Shown here one piece after another: positions 1-5,034 of a stretch of 8,037 bases of DNA. The notes beneath the pieces are model-generated. The model had not been told where the DNA came from, made no database searches, and saw only the letters and a list, made by a program, of their open reading frames with translations. This DNA is from DATESZ01 sp035283845 (GTDB lineage Bacteria; Desulfobacterota; Syntrophia; Syntrophales; JACQWR01), in assembly GCA_035283845.1 (NCBI GenBank), contig DATESZ010000183.1, positions 1 through 8,037 on the forward strand. Reading direction: 5' to 3'. The stretch's first letter is position 1. Each line of letters begins with the position of its first letter. Made by a program: the position numbers and the translations under genes.

Positions 1-121
1 TGTCCTACGCTTAAAGTCTGATGTTACCACCAGACCTCCAAGGACTTGCTACCCGGTGGATGGCCATCCTTCCGGGGCGGGATTCACACCCGCTGAATTA
101 CACGACCTTGCCCGGCCGCAC
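1..121 (-). mobile_element. 5' end of a group II intron, cut by the window edge
   Basis: On the minus strand the sequence starting at 121 reads GTGCGGCCGGGCAAGG, which fits the GUGYG 5' end of group II introns. It is followed by a short basal stem (GGCC/GGTC) and a GCGGG-TGTGAAT-CCCGC hairpin. Two other introns in this window carry the same start of domain I: a 5' consensus, then a small stem, then a G-rich stem with a TGAAAG or TGTGAAT loop. Further stem-forming sequence continues to the window edge, so domains II-VI lie outside. The element runs in the direction of the SnoaL-like gene and interrupts its 3' end. Its subclass cannot be set from 121 nt. The intron identity is inferred from the 5' layout alone, because no domain V is visible. 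Confidence 0.6.
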
Positions 122-552
122 AATAAATCTGTCCCCTTTTCCGGGATAACGCCTATCTGACGGAGGAAACCAAGGAAATCTTCCTCCCCTTTTTCCTCCG
201 TTACTTTTCCGTCAACAATCTGATAGATCGTAATGCCAGTCCATTTTACTTTTTTGCCTGTTGCAGGAATGCCCAGAAGACTGCCCTGATGGGTTCCGGA
301 AAAGCTCCAGCGTATCACGACTTTGTCGTCTTCAGCTATCTCTTCCTCAATATGAAGATCTGAATCAGGAAAAGCTGATCGAAAATTTTCCATTACTTTC
401 CTAAACGTTTTACTTCCTCGGATGACTTGGGGCATTACTGGATACTGAACGGAAAGTGAAGGGGCAGCGAGTTCATCTATTATGTCGAGATTTGCTTTGC
501 CCCAAACTTGGATGAAACGCCGTGCGATGGTTTTGTTCTCTTGCCTGGACAT
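49..552 (-). CDS. SnoaL-like / ester cyclase family protein with intron-derived C-terminus
   Basis: Start ATG at 552 is preceded by AAAGGAGGG at good spacing, so the longer upstream frame is rejected. Residues 1 to about 135 match the SnoaL-like (NTF2 fold) family: an N-terminal helix with NKTIARRFIQVWGKANLD, then FRSAFPDSDLHIEEEIAEDD, WSFSGTHQGSLLGIPATGK and FLGFLRQIGVIP. Family members are small cytoplasmic alpha+beta barrel proteins of about 130-145 residues. Many have unknown substrates, so no reaction is assigned. The last 24 or so codons (from about position 121 down) are read out of the group II intron and are not native. The frame also passes through a GGGGACAGATTTATT motif just before the intron, so the original stop may already have been lost. 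The start lies 18 nt after a GTTCGCT box, the usual spacing for the first gene of an integron cassette. Confidence 0.82.
   Translation of the reverse strand: MSRQENKTIARRFIQVWGKANLDIIDELAAPSLSVQYPVMPQVIRGSKTFRKVMENFRSAFPDSDLHIEEEIAEDDKVVIRWSFSGTHQGSLLGIPATGKKVKWTGITIYQIVDGKVTEEKGEEDFLGFLRQIGVIPEKGTDLLCGRARSCNSAGVNPAPEGWPSTG
122..140. repeat. AATAAATCTGTCCCCTTTT motif (possible REP/Y1-transposase-associated repeat)
   Basis: The plus strand reads AATAAATCTGTCCCCTTTT, and the minus strand reads AAAAGGGGACAGATTTATT. From memory this string recurs next to IS200-like (Y1/REP-associated) transposase genes in Deltaproteobacteria and other genomes. Only one copy is in the window, so repetition is not shown here. 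The group II intron starts right after it on the minus strand. The sequence is read as the end of the SnoaL-like frame (KGTDLL), which suggests that the repeat had already altered the gene's 3' end. Confidence 0.35.
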
Positions 553-569
553 ATCTTCCCTCCTTTGGA

Positions 570-766
570 AGCGAACACAAAAATCAGCCGCGAGTGTCAC
601 GAGTCGGCTGGATTTCCTTGTGTACGCCCGGCATGGGCGTGAACTTATGGGGTGAAAGTGCCCCTCCCCCTGTACGTGAATCCTGCCAATGTAAGTACAT
701 TGACACAAGTATTAGCCAAAGGCAAGGGCGGAACCATTTGCGTTCGAGTGCGGCGCCGGGTTATAT
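570..766 (-). other. attC-like site of the EFR1 cassette, split by a 140-bp insert
   Basis: On the minus strand the site starts with ATATAAC (766-760) and ends with GTTCGCT (576-570). If the insert at 620-761 is removed, a 57-nt site remains: ATATAAC, spacer AAGG, arm AAATCCAGCCG, a 14-nt loop (604-591), arm CGGCTGATTTTTG, one base, GTTCGCT. The arms pair through CAGCCG/CGGCTG and then AAAT/ATTT, with one unpaired C on one side, as expected for the extrahelical bases of folded attC sites. The intact site at 1892-1948 has the same segment lengths. ATATAAC is the complement of the GTTATAT box at the 5' edge of the EFR1 cassette. The hairpin followed by ATTTTT could also act as a terminator on the minus strand. 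Confidence 0.68.
620..761 (+). mobile_element. 140-bp group IIC-type intron remnant inside an attC-like site
   Basis: The plus strand reads GTGTACGCCCGGCATGGGCG from 620. It resembles the 5' end of group IIC introns such as that of Oceanobacillus iheyensis: GUGUG, a CCC-GGCAT-GGG stem, then a GGGG-TGAAAGT-GCCCC hairpin and a later TTAGCC...GCAAGGG stretch. A perfect CAATGTA/TACATTG stem follows (around 691-706). There is no domain V, VI or RT, so this is a remnant. A GT at both ends leaves three equivalent boundaries (620-759, 621-760 or 622-761), all 140 bp. Removing it joins TTGT to TATAT, restoring a GTTATAT box. It is oriented against the cassette genes and sits after the attC hairpin, matching the published preference of IIC-attC introns for TTGT^T in the attC bottom strand. 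Confidence 0.62.
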
Positions 767-862
767 TCTTTTTATTTTTTTATGTCATTTCTTGCGTCTC
801 TTGGCGCTTCCTTTATTTCCGCATCCTGCCAAACTGCATTTCTATTTTAGCAGTGCAACCTT

Positions 863-1699
863 TCAAACAAATATCTGTGTAACCGGATGTTCGTTAAACT
901 GCTTTGCCCTGCTTCTGATACGTTCTTCCATCAGGGTAAGATCGGCTATGATAGCCTCTTCGGGACAATCCCGCACGCATTGAAAACAGCAGATACAATT
1001 TTCACCGAATTCCGGATAAGGCGAAAGTATAATGGCCTGGACCGGGCAGATTTCCGCGCATACCCGGCATTCTGTACACAGTTCTTCGTTTATCTCCTTC
1101 TTCGGCATGTGTCCTTTGGCTGTCTCAAGAGTCATTTTCCCCATCTCAGCATGAACCTTTTCAGGCTGATACGCCAGGTCAGAAAGGGAGACAGCTTCGG
1201 GAGTCTTGGCCGCCATCTTTTTCAATACTCCGGTCACCAACTCCTGAATTAACCGGTCATCTTCCTCATCCGGATGGCCTTCTCCCAAAGGATTTTCGCA
1301 TCGCCACATCATTGAGTGAAGCGCCAGCACCTTGGCCGCTCCGACAAGAGAGAAACCTTTGTCCGTCAGGGCTTTCCCCATGCCATAAAGCGCAATGCCA
1401 CTGCTGGCTCCGCCCCAGGTAACAAACGGCACGGCACAGAAATCCGCATTTTTCGGCAGTTTTGAAATAAACTGCATTATCGGCGGAACCGGATGGTTCA
1501 CATATACCGGAGAGCCGATGAACAGGCAAATTTTTCCGTTCTCAACCTCGTTGATAACTGAAGAACCGTCATCACCTTTCCCCAAGTCCGCAGATAAAAC
1601 AGTCATACCGACATGTTCCAGTTCTTTCTCAATTACCTGAGCCACATGGCGGGTTGCCCCCCCGGGAGAGCAATAAACAATAGCAGCTTTCTTTAACAT
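863..1699 (-). CDS. EFR1-type flavodoxin-ferredoxin fusion protein
   Basis: This 278-residue cytoplasmic electron-transfer protein combines two domains. Residues 1 to about 165 form a flavodoxin-like domain with the FMN phosphate loop YCSPGGATRHVA (9-20), a GSPVYVNHPVPP segment (62-73) and WGGASSG (95-101). The C-terminal domain binds two [4Fe-4S] clusters: Cys 208, 211, 214 and 218 followed by Pro, and Cys 235, 238, 241 and 245 followed by Pro, with two adjacent Cys at 237-238. This order matches the EFR1 ferredoxin family, common in strict anaerobes, which presumably passes low-potential electrons between FMN and the clusters. The partner is unknown. The start ATG at 1699 follows AAAGGAGG at normal spacing. 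The gene stands alone between GTTATAT (1741-1735) and ATATAAC (766-760), so it appears to be a single-gene integron cassette. No frame defects are visible. Confidence 0.9.
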   Translation of the reverse strand: MLKKAAIVYCSPGGATRHVAQVIEKELEHVGMTVLSADLGKGDDGSSVINEVENGKICLFIGSPVYVNHPVPPIMQFISKLPKNADFCAVPFVTWGGASSGIALYGMGKALTDKGFSLVGAAKVLALHSMMWRCENPLGEGHPDEEDDRLIQELVTGVLKKMAAKTPEAVSLSDLAYQPEKVHAEMGKMTLETAKGHMPKKEINEELCTECRVCAEICPVQAIILSPYPEFGENCICCFQCVRDCPEEAIIADLTLMEERIRSRAKQFNEHPVTQIFV

Positions 1700-1729
1700 C
1701 CTGACCTCCTTTTATAATTTGATATATTT

Positions 1730-1741
1730 AAAGAATATAAC
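1730..1741. repeat. Right arm of a 12-bp perfect inverted repeat flanking the EFR1 gene
   Basis: Positions 1730-1741 read AAAGAATATAAC. Positions 760-771 read GTTATATTCTTT, its exact reverse complement. The pair brackets the EFR1 gene with nothing else inside. In an integron cassette the 5' edge (R', GTT...) and the inverse core after the gene (R'', ...AAC) are complementary over 7 bp. Here the match runs 5 bp further into the cassette. A transposon terminal repeat is the alternative, but there is no transposase and the neighbouring attC-like arms favour the cassette reading. Confidence 0.8.
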
Positions 1742-1874
1742 GGGACGAGCTGAACGCGTGCCATCTAAAATGGCGTGTTCACACGCCATTCTTAGGCGGC
1801 TCAGCGCTCCAACGATTGTTCGCTAGGCCACCTCCGGTGGTCTAGCGCTGGCGCAGCAACTCGCCCCGTTCGCG
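1735..1874 (-). other. 140-nt attC-like site of a gene-less mini-cassette
   Basis: On the minus strand this segment starts with CGCGAAC (1874-1868) and ends with GTTATAT (1741-1735), the left edge of the EFR1 cassette. Directly inside, GGGGCGAGTTG (from 1867) pairs with CAGCTCGTCCC (ending 1742) over 11 positions with two G-T wobbles. Two internal hairpins complete the fold: AATGGCGTG-TTCA-CACGCCATT near 1769-1792, and a 10-bp stem CTAGGCCACC/GGTGGTCTAG with a TCC loop near 1824-1848. Long attC sites of about 120-141 nt with such arms and internal stems are known, for example the VCR and qacE types. The stretch holds no gene. A structured RNA is the alternative. Confidence 0.6.
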
Positions 1875-1898
1875 GCGCGCCGGAGACGTGCCGCGAAC
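1868..1898. repeat. 9-bp inverted repeat marking the core of a gene-less cassette
   Basis: GTTCGCGGC at 1868-1876 is mirrored by GCCGCGAAC at 1890-1898, leaving only 13 bases between them. On the minus strand the first box (1898-1892, GTTCGCG) closes the 57-nt attC-like site after the antitoxin gene. The second (1874-1868, CGCGAAC) opens the 140-nt site. Taken together they outline a cassette of about 157 bp made almost only of its recombination site. A simple hairpin (9-bp stem) in a structured intergenic region is the alternative. Confidence 0.6.
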
Positions 1899-1948
1899 GC
1901 AAAAATCAGCGGGAGGCGTAGCCGATCCGCTGGATTGACTGGTTGGCC
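1892..1948 (-). other. 57-nt attC-like site of the toxin-antitoxin cassette
   Basis: On the minus strand: box GGCCAAC (1948-1942), spacer CAGT, arm CAATCCAGCGG, 14-nt loop (1926-1913), arm CCGCTGATTTTTG, one base, box GTTCGCG (1898-1892). CAGCGG pairs with CCGCTG and AAT with ATT around one unpaired C. The site begins 4 nt after the antitoxin stop codon. GGCCAAC is the complement of GTTGGCC at 2703-2697, the other edge of the same cassette. The length and segment sizes equal those of the reconstructed EFR1 site. The boxes deviate from the RYYYAAC/GTTRRRY consensus at one or two positions. The hairpin plus ATTTTT may also terminate TA transcription. Confidence 0.68.
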
Positions 1949-1951
1949 ATT

Positions 1952-2230
1952 TTATCTTCCCGCTTCGACCAAAGACCCATTAATGAATTTGTGGATGATG
2001 CTTGATACATAAGTTTGATAGGGCAGACCTTCATTAACCGCTTTTCTCTGAAGCTCAAGAAGATCTCTTTCAGAAATCCGTATGTTCAGCCTCTTGTCCT
2101 TTCGCAGGGTATTGCGAGCGTACGCAACCAACTCTTTCTTTCTTTTCGCAAGGTTTGCAACAGGGACCCATTCATCTTTTTCAAAGCTATCGAGTATTTC
2201 CTTTTCTTCTTTCGTTAATTTAATCTTCAT
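1952..2230 (-). CDS. Ribbon-helix-helix (CopG/BrnA-like) antitoxin
   Basis: This 92-residue protein pairs with the upstream toxin gene. Its C-terminal half is a ribbon-helix-helix DNA-binding domain: strand KRLNIRIS (46-53), helix from ERDLLELQ to about residue 68, turn GLP, and helix from YQTYVSSI to about residue 83. The acidic N-terminal part (LTKEEKEILDSFEKDEW) is the likely toxin-binding region. ATG at 2230 is chosen because GGAG lies 6 nt upstream; the earlier TTG at 2242 would include that ribosome-binding site. The start overlaps the toxin's last codons by 11 nt, so translation is probably coupled. By family behaviour the antitoxin neutralises the toxin and represses the shared promoter as a complex. 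The toxin-first gene order is that of brnTA. The stop lies 4 nt before an attC-like site. Confidence 0.83.
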   Translation of the reverse strand: MKIKLTKEEKEILDSFEKDEWVPVANLAKRKKELVAYARNTLRKDKRLNIRISERDLLELQRKAVNEGLPYQTYVSSIIHKFINGSLVEAGR

Positions 2231-2504
2231 ATTTATCTCCAAGATATCTTTGTGTTGCCTTCCTGCTTGGAATAATGGTCTTCAGAAATAACTCTTCCTC
2301 ATTCTCAACATAAGGTACAAGATAGGCGTAATTGATGATACCGATAACCATAATTCGCTGTCCGGGGTATGCCTGCTGGTTGGGATGTAGATAATCGTCT
2401 AATATGTCACCCCTTTCAATGTAGAAAACTACATCCTCAAAACAAATGCCCCGCGATGTTTTAAGAAACACGCTCTTTTCTGTGTTCCAATTTATGCTCT
2501 TCAT
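2220..2504 (-). CDS. BrnT-like ribonuclease toxin of a type II toxin-antitoxin pair
   Basis: This 94-residue protein has the BrnT layout: N-terminal INWNTEKSVFLKTSRGICFEDV, central beta strands (RIMVIGIINYAYLVPYVE) and the C-terminal signature FLKTIIPSRKATQRYLGD, matching the (I)ISARRAT/PSRKAT motif of BrnT-family RelE-fold toxins. Such toxins cleave RNA and stop translation. That activity is inferred from family, not seen here. The ATG at 2504 lacks a clear Shine-Dalgarno and sits in an A-rich leader (CCTAAAAACAA), which may keep toxin expression low. The antitoxin start overlaps the gene end. The pair sits between complementary GTTGGCC/GGCCAAC boxes, and TA modules are frequent cassettes in chromosomal integrons, where they may stabilise the array. 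Confidence 0.8.
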   Translation of the reverse strand: MKSINWNTEKSVFLKTSRGICFEDVVFYIERGDILDDYLHPNQQAYPGQRIMVIGIINYAYLVPYVENEEELFLKTIIPSRKATQRYLGDKYED

Positions 2505-2696
2505 TTGTTTTTAGGTTATCACAATGTGTGCATTATGGCAACCTTTATATTTTATACCTAAAACTGGCCATTGCATTCATAACTAAATAATATAATTAGA
2601 AATAGTGTTTCGCATGAGTGAACGACAAATTTGGTAACACATTAATATTCAAAAGGAATCGAGATTCATTCGCCACTTTTAGGTTATATGTATTGC
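2505..2696 (-). promoter_or_regulatory. AT-rich leader and probable promoter region of the TA cassette
   Basis: About 190 nt without a gene separate the GTTGGCC box from the toxin start, far more than the 18-36 nt leaders of the two downstream cassettes. This suggests that the operon has its own promoter. On the minus strand a TATAAA box (in GGTATAAAATAT) and a TTGCCA followed 17 nt later by TAACCT are candidates, neither strong. CACATTGTG just before the leader has CACA/TGTG half-sites and could be the operator bound by the ribbon-helix-helix antitoxin. None of these sites is certain. Confidence 0.35.
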
Positions 2697-2703
2697 GGCC
2701 AAC
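2697..2703 (-). other. GTTGGCC core box at the 5' edge of the TA cassette
   Basis: The minus strand reads GTTGGCC here, the complement of GGCCAAC at 1948-1942 after the antitoxin. In a cassette these would be R' and R'' of the excised circle. The AAC on the plus strand (2701-2703) is also copied on the far side of the IS element (4579-4581), so the transposon appears to have inserted into the GTT of the recombination core. Confidence 0.55.
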
Positions 2704-2719
2704 GAGCCTGTAGAAAAAG
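2704..2719 (+). repeat. Left terminal inverted repeat of the IS1182-like element
   Basis: GAGCCTGTAGAAAAAG matches the complement of 4563-4578 without mismatch. Similarity stops after 16 bp. Confidence 0.9.
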
Positions 2720-2902
2720 TCCTTTTACAGAGAGATATTCTCCCGCTCTGCTCGGTTTTTTTCAGTTTTTCAATTCAGGCGGGCAGTTTATTTTTCCGAC
2801 CACTTACTATTGCCGTTTCCTTTGGTCCTTGATGCCGGATAGCGGGGGTTTATCCTGATTCCGCCCTGTTTTATGATGGCATATCTCCCTTTTACCGATA
2901 CA

Positions 2903-4462
2903 TCATGCAAACCCCAACCCGTAACGGTGTATCTTTTTCAAATTGTGCGTGATGCAGAAGAGATTCCACTGCGTATTTACCTTACTCTTTCCCCGGAGGG
3001 TGAATCGATCAAGCCCGATGACCGAAGTGATATGGGAAAAGGGCGGTTCGCTTATTGCCAGCCGCATACCGTAAAGTACCCCACCGACAGCAGAATCGAT
3101 TTTACGCTTCATTCTCTCGGTGAAAGTATTCAGGCCCTTTTCCGATCTTCCGACAAAATAAGCAACTTGGCGTATTTCCGTACGTTCCGGATGACGCAAG
3201 CATTGGGAACGCAACGCACAGGGCAGACAAGCCGACTTCGGCCCCTTGAACTTATATGCCCGAAAGTTTCTCACAACAACGTTGCCGCCGCTCCTGTATA
3301 GACGTTTACCCGCCGGGCACTGACAATATCGCAGATCCTTGTCAAAGATGAAGTCCTTGGTGACAAAGAGGACTTTGCGGCCTTCCTGTCTGTCCTTCTC
3401 CCTTCTTTCCTTCCTGGTGCTCTCCTTGTAACGGTCATATTCGGCAAACCGGGGATCACGCTTCCGGAAAAGATTATCAGCAACATAGGCGTCTATCTCC
3501 CCGGTGAATAACATCTCCATATTTTTCTCCGTATGAAAGCCACTGTCGGCCGTAAGCTTTGTTTCTGCAAAAATGTTTTCTTCCTTGCCGATAGCCTGAA
3601 AGTTCTCTTGCACGCCCTCGACCATCGGTTGCAATAAATCATGCTCCTGCGACTCTCCGAACGCCTCCGCATGAACAATAACCTGGTGTCTGCCATCCAC
3701 GACCGTAACGCCATCATAACCCTGGATAACACCGCGGGAGGTCTTCATCTTGGCAGACTCATTGTCCGTGATATTGCTCTTCCTGGCTTTTACCATCTTG
3801 CCTGGTTTGTCATCGTTATGGCTCAACCACTCCCTGATCTTGACAACCTTTTTTCCAAGGGTCTCTACGAATTGCTTCTCTCGGATTAACACCATTTCAT
3901 CCGTCTGGATTTGGTCATGTTCCCGGTGCTTCTCTAATATCCCGCCGATCGCTGCCTCCATTTTGGCCGCCTTCTTCTCAAAGTCAGCCCTGGTCCCGCT
4001 CCATTCCTTAGCTGCGTTGGATGGCAGCTTGCACCCATCGATAGCAAACATCTCTTTGCCGATCAGCCCCAAGTCGTCGCAAACCAAAAGAACATCCCGG
4101 AAAAAATGTACGATCTCCTTATCCATGGCGGCAACAAAATCGGCAATGGTTGTGAAGTGGGGTTTTGTATCGCAACTTAAAGCCATGAAGATGATGTTCT
4201 CCTCGCAAGCCTGAGCAATCCTTCTGCTGGAAACGATTCCCCGGGAATAAGCGAAGAGAACGATCTTCAGCAATATGCGCGGGTCATAAGCGGGAGCACC
4301 GGTTCTTTCGTTCTTATAACGATCATCAAACATGGAAAGGTCAAGCTCGTGATCAATGAGATGATTCAAAGAGTATTCCAAAGTACCAGGTAGGATTTGC
4401 TTCTCAAAATAGATGGGAATTAGTTTACCTTGCGCGTATGAATAAGGCTTATAACGGGCCAT
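2903..4462 (-). CDS. IS1182-family DDE transposase
   Basis: This 519-residue protein acts on the element's ends to catalyse its transposition. The N-terminus (residues 10-100) has the DUF772 pattern, with YSLNHLIDHELDLSMFDDRY and YDPRILLKIVLFAYSRGI. The DDE catalytic triad is complete: Asp142 (FAIDGCKLPSNA), Asp306 (LTADSGFHTEKN) and Glu472 (LAISEPPFSHI), the last followed by the family signature GLDRFTLRGKSKVNTQW (484-500). A cysteine cluster, CQCPAGK (380-386) and CLPCALRSQC (412-421), lies between the second Asp and the Glu, as in relatives. ATG at 4462 follows AGGAGGT. The length is normal and there is no frameshift, so the gene looks functional. It is probably transcribed from a promoter inside the 115-bp leader at 4463-4578, which contains the AT-rich TTATTATATATTATC. 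Confidence 0.93.
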   Translation of the reverse strand: MARYKPYSYAQGKLIPIYFEKQILPGTLEYSLNHLIDHELDLSMFDDRYKNERTGAPAYDPRILLKIVLFAYSRGIVSSRRIAQACEENIIFMALSCDTKPHFTTIADFVAAMDKEIVHFFRDVLLVCDDLGLIGKEMFAIDGCKLPSNAAKEWSGTRADFEKKAAKMEAAIGGILEKHREHDQIQTDEMVLIREKQFVETLGKKVVKIREWLSHNDDKPGKMVKARKSNITDNESAKMKTSRGVIQGYDGVTVVDGRHQVIVHAEAFGESQEHDLLQPMVEGVQENFQAIGKEENIFAETKLTADSGFHTEKNMEMLFTGEIDAYVADNLFRKRDPRFAEYDRYKESTRKERREKDRQEGRKVLFVTKDFIFDKDLRYCQCPAGKRLYRSGGNVVVRNFRAYKFKGPKSACLPCALRSQCLRHPERTEIRQVAYFVGRSEKGLNTFTERMKRKIDSAVGGVLYGMRLAISEPPFSHITSVIGLDRFTLRGKSKVNTQWNLFCITHNLKKIHRYGLGFA

Positions 4463-4562
4463 GTAACCTCCTGCAAGAGTGGTTATGCGGTTAATCCCTG
4501 ATATTACCTCTATCTGCGCTGATAATATATAATAAAACCCAGTTCTTGTACAGCTATTTTAC

Positions 4563-4578
4563 CTTTTTCTACAGGCTC
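4563..4578 (-). repeat. Right terminal inverted repeat of the IS1182-like element
   Basis: This is the exact complement of 2704-2719. AAC follows at 4579-4581, matching AAC before the left end. Confidence 0.9.
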
Positions 4579-4581
4579 AAC

Positions 4582-4621
4582 CGGTATGGTCAGCGGCTGC
4601 GGTCCTTTTCGCCGTCCGCTT
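4582..4621 (-). other. Possible right half of an attC site between the outer intron and the IS
   Basis: On the minus strand these 40 nt lie between the outer intron's 3' end and the GTTGGCC box. They contain CCGCTGA 8 nt before that box (read across the IS), echoing CCGCTGA 7 nt before the GTT box of the 57-nt site at 1892-1948. No matching left arm remains beside it, so this may be half of an attC whose other half was deleted or separated. The evidence is weak. Confidence 0.35.
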
Positions 4622-4659
4622 CCGGGTAAAGGCATCGGTTACCCGACGCCCTCCCCACA

Positions 4660-4692
4660 GACCCGGACGTGAAGGTTTCCCTCATCCGGTTC
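4660..4692 (-). ncRNA. Domain V of the outer group II intron
   Basis: The minus strand forms a 33-nt hairpin that starts GAACCGGATGAGG, has a GAAA loop and ends ACGTCCGGGTC. It matches the domain V pattern GAGCCG...GAAA...CGGTTC, except that the third base is A instead of G and its partner is G instead of T. The catalytic AGC triad therefore reads AAC and its G-U wobble is lost. Domain VI follows immediately. Confidence 0.72.
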
Positions 4693-4721
4693 CTCAGTAG
4701 CCACAAGCTTTTCGCCAGTGG

Positions 4722-4829
4722 CTAACCAAACAGGTACGATTCCCGTTTGGCGCATAACTTTTGCTGTCCCAAGTGCGCAATTCTCTGGAGTTTCATTGAT
4801 ATGGTTTGTGATCCCGGAGTATCTCCCAT
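4722..4829 (-). pseudogene. Remnant of the outer intron's reverse transcriptase gene
   Basis: The open frame from ATG at 4829 (preceded by GGAAGGAA) starts MGDTPGSQTISMKLQRIAHL, which I recognise as the N-terminus of a group II intron RT family that normally continues into a protein of over 400 residues with RT and maturase domains. After about 22 codons the similarity ends, and the frame runs 13 codons to a stop (ESYLFG) about 30 nt before domain V. Almost the entire RT gene has thus been deleted in frame-independent fashion inside domain IV, leaving the ribozyme's 3' parts. Recognition of the N-terminus is from memory. A homology search would settle it. Confidence 0.65.
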
Positions 4830-4988
4830 AGTTCCTTCCAGATAAACGTTATGCCTGGCTTCACCTTCCCTACAGTGGGTCCCTGGGACAACAGTTCCCC
4901 ACCTTATCGGCCATATGGCAATATGCCCTCTGGCCATCGGTGTCGGGTCGGAGGAGGCGCCCCAAAGGCTGGCCTCCGTCCGCCGCTC

Positions 4989-5022
4989 AAACCCAGCGTG
5001 CAGTTTTCCCGCACTGGGCTTT
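4989..5022 (-). ncRNA. Domain V of the inner group II intron
   Basis: The minus strand forms a 34-nt hairpin that starts AAGCCCAGTGCGG, has a GAAAA-type loop and ends CACGCTGGGTTT. The catalytic AGC triad and its G-T wobble partner are intact, unlike in the outer intron. It starts 13 nt after the RT stop codon. Domain VI follows directly. Confidence 0.85.
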
Positions 5023-5034
5023 CACAAAGGCTGC

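Larger units (their letters stand above)
2704..4578 (-). mobile_element. IS1182-family insertion sequence, apparently intact
   Basis: The 1875-bp element has perfect 16-bp terminal inverted repeats (GAGCCTGTAGAAAAAG at 2704-2719 and its complement at 4563-4578) around one full-length transposase gene on the minus strand. Size, ends and the single DDE transposase with an N-terminal DUF772 region fit the IS1182 family. AAC occurs immediately outside both ends and may be a 3-bp target duplication, which is short and could be chance. The insertion lies between the group II intron pair and the TA cassette, at the cassette edge. No second copy is in the window. Confidence 0.88.

Noticed and set aside
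581..610. The hairpins at 585-610 and 1907-1932 as plain rho-independent terminators
   Set aside because: On the minus strand they do end in ATTTTT, so a terminator role remains possible. However, the shared segment lengths, the unpaired C, the flanking complementary boxes and the position 18 nt before a start codon are better explained by attC-like sites.
522..983. Plus-strand open frames of 153 and 76 codons around the EFR1/SnoaL joint
   Set aside because: They cross the attC-like hairpin, the intron remnant and the antisense of the EFR1 3' end, with no family resemblance and no Shine-Dalgarno. Treated as chance frames.
1742..1940. A MITE or transposon with imperfect ends CGGGACGAGCTG / CAGCAACTCGCCCCG
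   Set aside because: The paired ends sit exactly between GTT and AAC boxes with wobble pairs, and there is no target duplication, so the attC arm explanation is preferred.
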